From positions 1 to 35,201 of the forward strand of contig CALLBC010000223.1 of assembly GCA_938001965.1 (NCBI GenBank): DNA of 35,201 nt, given 5' to 3'. A program made the translations under genes and the position numbers. This document shows positions 16,925 to 24,536 of the stretch, piece by piece; position 1 is the first letter of the stretch, and the number at the start of each line of letters is the position of its first letter. Origin of the DNA: an uncultured Bdellovibrionales bacterium (GTDB taxonomy: Bacteria; Bdellovibrionota; Bdellovibrionia; Bdellovibrionales; UBA1609). The notes beneath the pieces were generated by a model. It saw only the letters and a list, made by a program, of their open reading frames with translations, searched no databases and was not told the origin of the DNA.

Positions 16925-17506
16925 CTAAATAAAACTAAACCCCTGTAATGATAAGTTGGTTAACCACCCTAAAAGCAATGCCACTGTATAGGGTATTGAA
17001 TGTAAGTTTTCTGCCTCTGGTTTTTTAAAAGACAAAATATTTAATGTATTTTTGATAAAGTCTTTGGATTGCCTTTTAACAATAATCATGACTAAACCTA
17101 AAATTAGCCCCCAAAATAATGAATACACAAAGGTGCTAATAAGTGCTGATAAGGTGATATTTAAGCCAAAAACCACCAGTAGCTTTAAGTCTCCACCACC
17201 AAGCATTTTAGTTATAAAAAGTGGGACCATAAAACAAAAAGCAAGTAGGGCTGATAAAAGGCCATACTTTAAACTTTCAAAACCTTGTAAAAATAGGAAA
17301 TGATTTGCTATGGATGCTAGTAAGAAAATTATAATGAGTTTGTTGTAGACTTTTCTACGATACAAGTCACTGACTACACTGACTAGTAGAATTAGAGTTG
17401 GTACAATATAAATGGTTTCAAATAATCTTGCGATAACTACTCCGTCTTTTAGAGTAGTCCTATTGCCAAGCCTTATTATCACTATCGCGTATAAATTGGT
17501 GCCCAA
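16925..17506 (-). CDS. cpaA: Prepilin peptidase CpaA (TadV), A24 family
   Basis: Encodes up to 193 residues. Aspartate-protease prepilin peptidases use two membrane-proximal Asp residues: here Asp47 in VSDLYRRKVYN and Asp106 in the GxGD motif LGGGDLKLL. Five to six membrane helices span the protein. It would cut the leaders of the Flp pilin and pseudopilins in this operon. The start is uncertain. TTG at 17506 overlaps the upstream gene by 47 bases. A GTG eight codons in is another candidate. GACGGAG lies further down, ahead of a frame with no standard start codon, and the first helix starts only near residue 31. Confidence 0.88.
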   Translation of the reverse strand: MGTNLYAIVIIRLGNRTTLKDGVVIARLFETIYIVPTLILLVSVVSDLYRRKVYNKLIIIFLLASIANHFLFLQGFESLKYGLLSALLAFCFMVPLFITKMLGGGDLKLLVVFGLNITLSALISTFVYSLFWGLILGLVMIIVKRQSKDFIKNTLNILSFKKPEAENLHSIPYTVALLLGWLTNLSLQGFSFI

Positions 17507-17645
17507 TAGAAATACTCCTTTCTATTTTAGCACCTAAACGCGGTCCTGCCTCCTTAAATGTATTAATTGGACCATTGTCTCCAAAATACACCCCAAGGAT
17601 AATAATAACGGATAAAAAAAGTATTAAAACGGCTTCGGTGGTCAT
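17460..17645 (-). CDS. Short single-helix pilin-like protein of the Tad operon
   Basis: Encodes 61 residues, beginning MTTEAVLILFLSVIIILGVY. This resembles the mature start of a class III pilin (Glu near position 4 then a hydrophobic helix) but has no positively charged leader or cleavage glycine. A 40-residue hydrophilic tail follows. It overlaps flp by ATGA and the prepilin peptidase frame by 47 bases. It could be an assembly factor that inserts without processing. I recognise no family. Confidence 0.65.
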   Translation of the reverse strand: MTTEAVLILFLSVIIILGVYFGDNGPINTFKEAGPRLGAKIERSISIGHQFIRDSDNKAWQ

Positions 17646-17830
17646 TCGCCGCTAAAAGAACCTATTTGTGATTCAATATCACCCATTTTATCTTTAATTG
17701 CAGTGATTATTGGATCCTTAAAAGCAGCAACCGCGGCAATAACCACAACGATTAGAAGAATATACTCTGTAGCGCCCTGTCCACTTTCATCATTCCAGAT
17801 ATCTTTAAGTAATTGTTTCGCTTTTTTCAT
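17642..17830 (-). CDS. flp: Flp/Fap pilin, major Tad pilus subunit
   Basis: Encodes 62 residues. The leader ends SG (Gly17), followed by QGATEYILLIVVVIAAVAAF, with the diagnostic Glu-Tyr at +5/+6 of Flp pilins and a single hydrophobic helix. The length is typical for Flp. AGGAGA precedes the ATG. It is the first gene of an eleven-gene minus-strand operon ending at tadB. The 276-base AT-rich region upstream separates it from a divergent Flp-like gene and should hold the promoter. Confidence 0.93.
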   Translation of the reverse strand: MKKAKQLLKDIWNDESGQGATEYILLIVVVIAAVAAFKDPIITAIKDKMGDIESQIGSFSGE

Positions 17831-18106
17831 AAAAATCTCCTGTTTTTATATACCTTAATATTTCGGCAAGATCCCCATTAAGACTTTAGCCTTTTTAAAA
17901 CAACTAGACTAAAATATGTAAGGTCTAAAAATTTTAAAAAATATATATCAGTTATAGAATAAACTAAGTTTTATATTTTCATTATTTTTTTTAGATTTTA
18001 TAGACCTAGGTTATGTAAATTCTTTGAAGTTCAATAATAAATATTTATTTTTTAAGGCTTTTTCTTAATTTTTTATTTAGTTTTGTCGATATCAATATGA
18101 AACATT
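17831..18106. promoter_or_regulatory. Divergent AT-rich promoter region between flp and the Flp-like gene
   Basis: This 276-base gap has no credible gene. It is extremely AT-rich with long A and T tracts. A near-inverted pair, AAGGTCTAAAA at about 17920 and TTTTATAGACCTA at about 17996, lies near its centre. TAAT, 15 bases, then GTCGATAT (18066-18092) resembles a FliA-type promoter pointing at 18107. Exact promoters are not certain. Confidence 0.5.
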
Positions 18107-18967
18107 ATGAACTTTTTTAATAAAATTAAACAATCAAAGATAATTGCTAATGAACAAGGGCAAGGTGCTCTTGAGTACATTCTTTTACTCACCGTTGTTG
18201 TCGCCATAATTGTTGGTTTAATTTTTCAATTTAATAAAAACTTTGGTGAGTACGCAGAAAATTACTTTGGCTCCTATTTAAAATGTTTAATTCAAAATGG
18301 TGAACTTCCAAGCCTTGGCTCAGAAGACGCTGGCGTAACAGTCAATACTTGCAGTCAGGCCTTTAAGCCCTTCACAATGGCAGAAGGACGACCACCTAAT
18401 GACTCTAATAAAAACAATCAAGGTGATAGCAATAAGACCTCAGATGGCAAAGGTAAAAAAACTAGCCCCAATCGATTTAGCTCTAATGGTGGGTCCCGTG
18501 GTGGGCCTTCAGGTAGAGGGGGCCGTGCTGGAGGGTCTGGCAACGTTTCAGGGTCATCATTTGCAGCCAAAGGAACAAATAATAATGTTAAAAAAGATAA
18601 AATATTTGTTGGCGGAGGTGGGTTAGGCACAATTAAAAAGTCAAAAAGTGGAAAAAATGATGATTCGGCAAATGGCCGTAACAGTAAAGGAAAACGAGTT
18701 GGCACCGTTAATGTTTATGACCCAGATAAGGATAAAAAGGGCAGCGGTAAAATTAAAGTGCGTAAAGACAAGCAAAATGATGAGCAGTCAAAAAAGTCTA
18801 AATCCTTTCGTCAGGCGGCCTCCATTAAAAAGAATGTGAGTCCAGAGGTTGAAGTTGAATTATCCTTTGGGGACTACATAAGATACTTAATCATTGCAGC
18901 TATATTAATCGTTTTATTATTCGTTGTGGGTGGGCAAATTTTTCAAGCCAGCAAAGGCTCAGAATAA
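18107..18967 (+). CDS. Flp-like protein with long basic Gly-rich tail and C-terminal membrane helix
   Basis: Encodes 286 residues. The N-terminus ends the leader at Gly18 and continues QGALEYILLLTVVVAIIVG, a canonical Flp class III motif with Glu-Tyr at +5/+6. Unlike pilins it carries a long tail. A short domain with two cysteines (Cys near 59 and 83) comes first, then about 150 residues very rich in Gly, Ser, Lys and Asn, and a second hydrophobic helix at 260-279. It is divergent from flp. It may be a membrane-retained pilus-associated protein. No close family is known to me. There is no clear Shine-Dalgarno before the ATG. Confidence 0.8.
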   Translation: MNFFNKIKQSKIIANEQGQGALEYILLLTVVVAIIVGLIFQFNKNFGEYAENYFGSYLKCLIQNGELPSLGSEDAGVTVNTCSQAFKPFTMAEGRPPNDSNKNNQGDSNKTSDGKGKKTSPNRFSSNGGSRGGPSGRGGRAGGSGNVSGSSFAAKGTNNNVKKDKIFVGGGGLGTIKKSKSGKNDDSANGRNSKGKRVGTVNVYDPDKDKKGSGKIKVRKDKQNDEQSKKSKSFRQAASIKKNVSPEVEVELSFGDYIRYLIIAAILIVLLFVVGGQIFQASKGSE

Positions 18968-19264
18968 TTACATATCTTTACCTATAATATCTTCAATTAA
19001 AATCTTAAATTTAATATGATACATTTCTTAAAAAAGCTTATACAGAGTTGAAATAATTATTAACCCCTAAAATTAATACCCTTACCAATTTACACCATAT
19101 CAATGAAATCATAATAATTGCTACATCCTTAACCATGATTCTTAATTTACATGTTGTTTCATGTGATACACATAACTATCTCTTATGGACAAAATTTAAG
19201 ATTTTAGATCATTTCATTTTCCAATAAATACAAAAATAAACATTTACAACTGAGGCCAATTTCA
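18968..19264. other. AT-rich gap with no recognised feature
   Basis: This is 297 bases of AT-rich sequence with stops in all frames. No tRNA, strong hairpin with T-run or consensus promoter was seen. Imperfect repeats of ATTTCATG/ACATGTTG type are present but weak. Confidence 0.5.
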
Positions 19265-19315
19265 TTGTTTAAAACATTTGTACGGATATACTTAATTCAT
19301 CGTTCGGGGGGACAA

Positions 19316-19696
19316 TTGGATCAAGCTATACCTAATGTAGTAAGTATAAACAGTAAAACAGTTTTTTCATTAGCAGAAACTAACGACCTACTTTTTGTTG
19401 TAAATAAAATTACACTTAAATATCAAGAGCGCCTTAATATGACTCTTACTCGTATTGAGCAAGAGGGGAATCACAACACCAAAGCTCATTTAAAAATGGA
19501 AGCTCAAACTATTATTGATGAATGGAATAAAAAAATAAAAAAATTAGGAGCAAAGCCCAGCGGTGTATGGAATGCTGACTTTGATTTTGGTGAAGGCTAT
19601 TATTGCTGGAAATTTCCTGAAAAAACTATTAGCCATTGGCACGGCTATACTGAAGGCTTTAGTAATAGAAAGCCTGTGCCTACATACTTAAACTAG
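19316..19696 (+). CDS. DUF2203 family protein
   Basis: Encodes 126 residues from the TTG at 19316, which follows a GGGGGGAC run by three bases. An alternative TTG at 19265 with GAGG upstream would add 17 residues outside the usual family start. The N-terminal segment TVFSLAETNDLLFVVNKIT and the C-terminal block DFDFGEGYYCWKFPEKTISHW followed by GYTEGFSNRKP match DUF2203 (FtleeAn... and LCW..GE..i..WH....Gf..R.P). The function of the family is unknown. The stop abuts the stop of the convergent MipA gene with no spacer. Confidence 0.78.
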   Translation: MDQAIPNVVSINSKTVFSLAETNDLLFVVNKITLKYQERLNMTLTRIEQEGNHNTKAHLKMEAQTIIDEWNKKIKKLGAKPSGVWNADFDFGEGYYCWKFPEKTISHWHGYTEGFSNRKPVPTYLN

Positions 19697-20584
19697 TTAC
19701 TCTTTCACCTTTTCATCTGAATAAATTAAGGTGTACTTAAAACCTATCACTCCTTTTCCATTAATATTTTCTCTGAAAAGGGGGCTTCTTGAGTTTACAT
19801 GCCCGTCTAAAAAAGACAATCCTGCACCCAGGAATAAACTAAACTCTTTTGAAAAATCTTTTGCATAACCAATTAAAAAGTTAGTGCCTAAATACCCTGA
19901 TCTCGAATGATATTCACTTCTATTAGCGGTTACATCTTTTGCACTAACATCATAAAAGTATTTGTGTAATTCATAGGATGCAACACTGGTATAAAGTAGC
20001 AAGAACAACTCATGACTGCCCCATTTTTGCCTATAGTTCACCCCAATATCACCAGTTAATCCCACACCTCGCCAAGCGCGCCATGAACTACCAATAGCAA
20101 AGCCAGTTCTTGCTGCAATATCAAAATAAATTTTTAAGTCTTTTTCGTTTTTCAAAAAATACATTAGCCTTGGACCGGCTTGGATAATCTGCCCCAGTGT
20201 CCCCATGCCTAGACGAGCATTATTGTCTTTAGATTTTACAGGAAAGTTACCACCAAAGCTCATTGAGAATTCATAATTTTTTTTATTTAAAAGCCTAGCC
20301 CGCGTCCCATCACTGTCACTTCTAAAAAAGTCTCCTCGGTACACAATAGTGGGCACCACAATGGGGCGAAACTGACCTTGTGAAGAGCCCGGGTAATCTG
20401 GGGTCCATGAATTTATAGAAGCAGCACCAAGCTCGTACAAGGGAAGCTCTTTTAAATTTTCACCCTCAAGGTTTTCATTGATTTTAGGCTTTGTTCTATC
20501 AACTAAATTATCAGTCAATGACTCAGCATTTACCACTGAAGACAAAAATAATATTAAAATTATAAGACTTTTAAGATGCAGCAA
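19697..20584 (-). CDS. MipA/OmpV-family outer-membrane protein
   Basis: Encodes 295 residues with a signal peptide ending near SVVNAES. The segment PLYELGAASINSWTPDYPGS and the following FRPIVVPTIVYRGDFFRSD match the N-terminal signature of MipA/OmpV barrels (G.g....PdYpGS......lP...YrG). Later glycine/aromatic strands (FDIAARTGFAIGSSW, LGTNFLIGYAKDF) fit a 12-strand barrel. MipA has been linked to murein-synthesis scaffolding in E. coli and OmpV to surface adhesion. The role here is unknown. It is divergent from nadE with about 95 bases between starts. Confidence 0.85.
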   Translation of the reverse strand: MLHLKSLIILILFLSSVVNAESLTDNLVDRTKPKINENLEGENLKELPLYELGAASINSWTPDYPGSSQGQFRPIVVPTIVYRGDFFRSDSDGTRARLLNKKNYEFSMSFGGNFPVKSKDNNARLGMGTLGQIIQAGPRLMYFLKNEKDLKIYFDIAARTGFAIGSSWRAWRGVGLTGDIGVNYRQKWGSHELFLLLYTSVASYELHKYFYDVSAKDVTANRSEYHSRSGYLGTNFLIGYAKDFSKEFSLFLGAGLSFLDGHVNSRSPLFRENINGKGVIGFKYTLIYSDEKVKE

Positions 20585-20679
20585 ATTATACTTCCTTGTA
20601 ATGCATTTTATCGTATACCTAAGATCAAGAAATTGCTATGTTATATCCGTTAAACTTGACCTCCAAGGACCAATTTTTT

Positions 20680-22293
20680 ATGCGAATAGCAATGGCACAA
20701 ATTAATAATACTATTGGAGACTTTAAAACTAACTCTGCAACCATTCTTAAGCAATGTCATGAAGCCCTCAAGTTTGGCGCTGACTTAATTGTATTCCCAG
20801 AGTGTGCAATTTTTGGCTACACTCCCGCTGACCTTTTAGAACGCGATTCAATTATAAAAGCACAAACAAAATTTATTAATCAACTAATAAAAAAGTTACC
20901 AAAAGATCTTTATGTCCTGTTTGGCGCTATTACAGATAATAAGAAGGCTGGAAAACGATATAATAATTCCGCTTTATTAGTTAAAAAAAATAAAGTTATT
21001 CGTAGTTTCTCAAAAGAATTATTACCAAATTATGATGTATTCGACGAAGAAAGACATTTCGAATCTGGTAAGCTTGCAGACAATTTAGTGACTATTAAAG
21101 GTAAAAAGTTTCTTGTTGCCATTTGTGAAGACATTTGGGGCTGGAAAGACCTTAACCCCTTTCAACACGACCACAATCCGCTCGTTAAGTTTAATAAAAA
21201 AATTGATGCCATGTTGGTGCTTAATGCTTCCCCCTATAGTTTACAAAAAAGTAGTACTCGCCTTGAAGTTGCAAAAAAATGTGCCAAACAAGTAAAGGCT
21301 CCTTTAATTTATGTAAACATGGTTGGTGGGCAAGATGAACTTATTTTTGATGGTGGTAGTTTTGCAATTAATAAATCTGGAAAGTTATTAGCTCAGTCTC
21401 TTTATTTTCAAGAAGATTTAACATTGGTTAATATTGATAAATCTAAAACCCTTATTAACCCACAACCAAATGTGGAACCTTATGAGGAGCTCAGACAAGC
21501 TTTAGTACTCGGGCTTAAAGATTTTGTTTATAAAATTGGAATTAAAAAAGTTCATTTTGGATTGAGTGGAGGAATAGACTCCGCTCTCATCGCTTGCCTT
21601 GCTGTTGAAGCCCTTGGGCCAAACAATGTTACAGCCTTAGCCTTGCCTGGGCCATATAGCTCAAAGCTAAGTTTTGACTTAGCAAAAAAATTAGCTAGCA
21701 ACTTATCAATAGATTTTAAAAAAGTAGATTTCAATAGCACATATAAAGCCATGGTTAAGGATTTTGAAAAAACTTTTGGTAAAATTAAGTTTGGCCTTGT
21801 CCATGAAAATTTTCAAGCACGTATTCGTGGCGATATATTGATGGGGTTTTCAAACTTAAATAACAGCTTACTTATAAACACCTCAAATAAAAGCGAACTA
21901 ACTGTTGGCTATAGCACCTTATATGGCGATCTCTGCGGAGGAATATCTCCTATTGGTGATTTAACAAAAAAACAAGTTTTTGGTTTGTGTGAACACTATA
22001 ACAAAAGTCATGAACTTATTCCTAAAAAAATAATTACTCGCCCGCCAACAGCAGAACTCAAACCAAACCAAAAAGATAGTGACTCCTTACCTCCCTACCA
22101 TTTACTAGATAAGTCCGTTGAAAAATTAGTTGTTCATAAAAAAGCGGCAACCACTGCTGTTGATAAGCGTGTTTTGAAAATGATGATGAGAAGCGAATTT
22201 AAAAGATGGCAAGCCCCACCAATATTAAGAGTTTCAACACATGCTTTTGGCCAAGGGCGCAGAATGCCCATTGCCCATAATGCCATATATTAG
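20680..22293 (+). CDS. nadE: Glutamine-dependent NAD+ synthetase
   Basis: Encodes 537 residues, the family length. The start at 20680 has AAGGA ten bases upstream and gives the standard MRIAMAQIN start. An ATG fourteen codons earlier lacks support. The N-terminal nitrilase-type amidotransferase has Glu41 (VFPECA), Lys112 (FSKELLPNYDVFDE) and Cys149 (AICEDIWG). The C-terminal synthetase has the PP-loop SGGIDS (296-301) and the SNKSELTVGYSTLYGD and RPPTAELKPNQKDSDSLPPY blocks. It makes NAD+ from deamido-NAD+, ATP and glutamine in the cytoplasm. Confidence 0.97.
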   Translation: MRIAMAQINNTIGDFKTNSATILKQCHEALKFGADLIVFPECAIFGYTPADLLERDSIIKAQTKFINQLIKKLPKDLYVLFGAITDNKKAGKRYNNSALLVKKNKVIRSFSKELLPNYDVFDEERHFESGKLADNLVTIKGKKFLVAICEDIWGWKDLNPFQHDHNPLVKFNKKIDAMLVLNASPYSLQKSSTRLEVAKKCAKQVKAPLIYVNMVGGQDELIFDGGSFAINKSGKLLAQSLYFQEDLTLVNIDKSKTLINPQPNVEPYEELRQALVLGLKDFVYKIGIKKVHFGLSGGIDSALIACLAVEALGPNNVTALALPGPYSSKLSFDLAKKLASNLSIDFKKVDFNSTYKAMVKDFEKTFGKIKFGLVHENFQARIRGDILMGFSNLNNSLLINTSNKSELTVGYSTLYGDLCGGISPIGDLTKKQVFGLCEHYNKSHELIPKKIITRPPTAELKPNQKDSDSLPPYHLLDKSVEKLVVHKKAATTAVDKRVLKMMMRSEFKRWQAPPILRVSTHAFGQGRRMPIAHNAIY

Positions 22294-22375
22294 GTTCACT
22301 TTGCTAATTTAATTTCATATTGAGACATAAATGCATTTTATTTATAAAGTGTTGTTTTTAGTCCGATAGCCTATC

Positions 22376-22948
22376 ATGCGATTACTACTTCTCATTTTTA
22401 TATTACTTAATATCAACTGTGCAAATAAGACCATTTACCACATTGAGTTAGCTCCACAAGTTGAACAATATAATTATTTTAGTGAAACTGGTCTCGATGC
22501 ATTTGGGTCTCCAGTATATTCCGAAAATGAAAACCAAGGTGTTGGCTGGAACTTAGGCCTTATTGAAACATCGGGCTACCTATTTGCAAAAATCAATTTA
22601 TCTCAAGTTAAATATACACAACTGCATTCTGACGGCCTAGGCGGAACCTTTGAAGTTGATACTGACTTCACCAACTTTGACCTTGCTTTTGGACTCAGTC
22701 TTGATTTTTTAAAAACTTATTTTATATCCTCCTCAAGAGTTTATTCTGGTGCAGATGAAACCGAACGTTTTTTTGGTGCGGGTCTGAGGGCAGAATTACC
22801 AATTACGGAAAGCATAAAATTTTCTCTGGATTACAATTTTAAAAGTCGATTATATCGCGACGTTAATTACACAGGCCCTGAAGATCAAGTGCAAACATTA
22901 TACTTTGGCATAATGCTTGGAGGTTGGGAACTTCGTCATAAAAAATAA
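22376..22948 (+). CDS. Putative lipoprotein with beta-barrel-like sequence
   Basis: Encodes 190 residues. The N-terminus MRLLLLIFILLNINCANK has a lipobox-like INC. The rest has alternating aromatic/polar strands (GWNLGLIETSGYLFAKINLS, LAFGLSLDF, FGAGLRAELP, TLYFGIMLGGWELRHKK), suggesting an eight-strand barrel or an outer-membrane-associated fold. No family is recognised and no clear Shine-Dalgarno precedes the ATG. The gene ends twelve bases before the 100-bp tandem array. Confidence 0.7.
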   Translation: MRLLLLIFILLNINCANKTIYHIELAPQVEQYNYFSETGLDAFGSPVYSENENQGVGWNLGLIETSGYLFAKINLSQVKYTQLHSDGLGGTFEVDTDFTNFDLAFGLSLDFLKTYFISSSRVYSGADETERFFGAGLRAELPITESIKFSLDYNFKSRLYRDVNYTGPEDQVQTLYFGIMLGGWELRHKK

Positions 22949-22960
22949 TTTATTTATATC

Positions 22961-23188
22961 GCCCTTACATGCACTTTGTGCATACGGGGAAAAGGTACTT
23001 CCACTAATATCGCATCGTCCAATATGGACGAAGCGCTATGAGCGGAAAGCTTTTTGTATCGCCCTTACATGCACTTTGTGCATACGGGGAAAAGGTACTT
23101 CCACTAATATCGCATCGTCCAATATGGACGAAGCGCTATGAGCGGAAAGCTTTTTGTATCGCCCTTACATGCACTTTGTGCATACGGG
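22961..23188. repeat. 100-bp tandem repeat array with conserved hairpins
   Basis: Two identical 100-base units (22961-23060, 23061-23160) and a 28-base partial third (23161-23188). Each unit starts with a hairpin in which ATGCAC pairs with GTGCAT and CCC with GGG. Each also holds a longer imperfect hairpin at unit positions 47-79 (stem core CGTCCA/TGGACG, with further pairs and two mismatches). The partial copy ends in GGGCTAAC, which includes the stop codon of the exonuclease gene. The same short hairpin ends the window at 35174-35201. Confidence 0.9.
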
Positions 23189-23800
23189 CTAACCAAATAA
23201 GTCTAATTGTTTCGGCTGCGCAATAATTTGAGGGAACTCAAGTTTAGGTTTTCCAGTTAAGGCAATTAAATTTTCAATTTGCGGCTGCTCAGAATGACCG
23301 TAAACTTTATTAATTAGCTTCACAAACAATTGCCCACAATAAGAGGCATCTTCTTCTGCTCTATGAAAACCGGCTGCAGGAATACCTAAATGTTGCACTA
23401 ATGTTCCTAGTCGATAGTTTGCCAATCCAGGAATTATTTTTCTGGCTAAAGACAGTGTATCTATAATTACACCTTTCGGGGCTGGAGATTCATGTTTTTT
23501 AATATCTGCAGTTAAAAAACTGGCATCAAAAGAAGCATTATGCGCAACAATAATATCTTCACCACAAAATTCAGCAAATGAAGGCAAAAGATCTTCCACA
23601 AAAGGCTTTCCTTTTAACATATCATTCGTGATGCCATTCACTCTTGATGCCCCCTCTGGCATTGGTATGCGCGGGTCAACTAAGGTTGAATAAACGGCCT
23701 CTACTTTTCCATCAATAAACCTAACGGCACCTATCTCAACAATCCTATCCACTCCTGGAAGAGTGCCTGTGGTCTCTAAATCAAATGCTATAAATCTCAT
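23189..23800 (-). CDS. DEDDh 3'-5' exonuclease (DnaQ-like) with clamp-binding tail
   Basis: Encodes 203 residues. The motifs are Exo I FDLETTG (Asp7, Glu9), Exo II AHNASFD (Asp92) and Exo III FHRAEEDA (His146, Asp151). These identify the DEDDh family, the epsilon proofreading subunit and its relatives. The final residues, QLDLF at 198-202 plus Gly, fit the beta-clamp-binding pentapeptide QL(S/D)LF. It could be the replicative epsilon subunit or a clamp-associated repair exonuclease. The TAG stop lies within the right flank of the adjacent repeat. A TATAAT on the minus strand (23824-23829) is a candidate -10. Confidence 0.92.
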   Translation of the reverse strand: MRFIAFDLETTGTLPGVDRIVEIGAVRFIDGKVEAVYSTLVDPRIPMPEGASRVNGITNDMLKGKPFVEDLLPSFAEFCGEDIIVAHNASFDASFLTADIKKHESPAPKGVIIDTLSLARKIIPGLANYRLGTLVQHLGIPAAGFHRAEEDASYCGQLFVKLINKVYGHSEQPQIENLIALTGKPKLEFPQIIAQPKQLDLFG

Positions 23801-23943
23801 GAAAAGTAGCTTAGTAAACTATTATTATAAACTCTAGTCTTTTAATTACTCTTTTTCAGAAAGCCAATCTATGGGGTTATACAGTTGCTGCCTCGCACAA
23901 GCTTTGATCTCTATTTTTATTCGTTATAGTTTAAATACTGAAT

Positions 23944-24216
23944 ATGATTAAATTTAATAATAAAGATGAATTTAAGCTCTCGCCTGAAAAAAGCCTCCTT
24001 CAGTTGGCTATTGATAATGATATTCCTTTAAATCATTCATGCGGAGGGTTTGGCACTTGTGGCACCTGCCGTGTCCTTGTTGATAACCATGTGGACTTAC
24101 CTGCACGCAACCCTATTGAACAAGAGATGGCCAAGGATCGTGGCTTTCAAGACAACGAACGCCTCGCCTGCCAAACAAAATGCGACCGCCCAATCACCAC
24201 CACAATTCCCAATTAA
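23944..24216 (+). CDS. [2Fe-2S] plant-type ferredoxin
   Basis: Encodes 90 residues. The cluster ligands follow the plant/vertebrate-type pattern C-x5-C-x2-C: Cys33, Cys39, Cys42, with the fourth ligand at Cys76 in ERLACQTKC. The fold begins with a beta hairpin (IKFNNKDEFKLSPEKSLLQL). It is a small cytoplasmic electron carrier. No partner reductase is adjacent. No clear Shine-Dalgarno is seen, and TATAGT (23925-23930) with TTGATC 15 bases upstream is a weak promoter. Confidence 0.92.
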   Translation: MIKFNNKDEFKLSPEKSLLQLAIDNDIPLNHSCGGFGTCGTCRVLVDNHVDLPARNPIEQEMAKDRGFQDNERLACQTKCDRPITTTIPN

Positions 24217-24238
24217 AACACACCCTAACTAGTTAGCT

Positions 24239-24335
24239 TTAAAACTCCAGGGCGAATTCAGTTATTTCGCACGGAGTTCAGCCCGAAGGGATGCTGTTTG
24301 AGTACGAGATAACTGAATTCGCCCTGGAGTTTTAA
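24239..24335. repeat. 97-bp palindromic element with perfect 27-bp inverted arms
   Basis: Bases 24239-24265 are the exact reverse complement of 24309-24335. The pairing continues inward with mismatches. The 43-base centre contains a second hairpin in which CAGC pairs with GCTG and CC with GG around a GAAG loop. There is no open frame and no T-run on the immediate 3' side. It resembles a MITE-like or structured repeat rather than a simple terminator, and it could also end ferredoxin transcription. Confidence 0.85.
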
Positions 24336-24475
24336 TCGCTTTTACAAGTGTCTACTTTTGAGACAGTAACATTATTTGTCCCCTCTCTGTCTCACCAATC
24401 GACAAATGCTTATACACCCAATATGCTAAGTTATTGAAATTACATGTTATGAAGGCCTAGTTTACTGTCTAACCT

Positions 24476-24491
24476 TGGCACACTTATAGCT
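24476..24491 (+). promoter_or_regulatory. Sigma54 (-24/-12) promoter
   Basis: TGGCACACTTATAGCT matches the RpoN consensus TGGCACGNNNNTTGCW. The TGGCAC is complete, the GG and GC pairs are ten bases apart as required, and only G7 and T13 differ. It lies 45 bases upstream of the ATG at 24537, predicting a transcript start near 24502 and a leader containing GGGGAGA. Confidence 0.65.
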
Positions 24492-24536
24492 ATAGTAATT
24501 GGTATATAGATTAACAAATTACTGGGGAGAATATCT

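Noticed and set aside
17848-17872. Sigma54-like GG/GC pair upstream of flp on the minus strand
   Set aside because: The spacing between the GG and GC elements is three bases too short.
22961-23188. Possible CRISPR array: a 28-base motif three times with 72-base gaps
   Set aside because: The gaps are identical to each other, so this is a 100-bp tandem repeat. No cas genes are nearby.
22917-23226. Two open frames of 62-74 codons across the tandem repeat
   Set aside because: They simply read through the repeats, repeat the same peptide and lack ribosome-binding sites.
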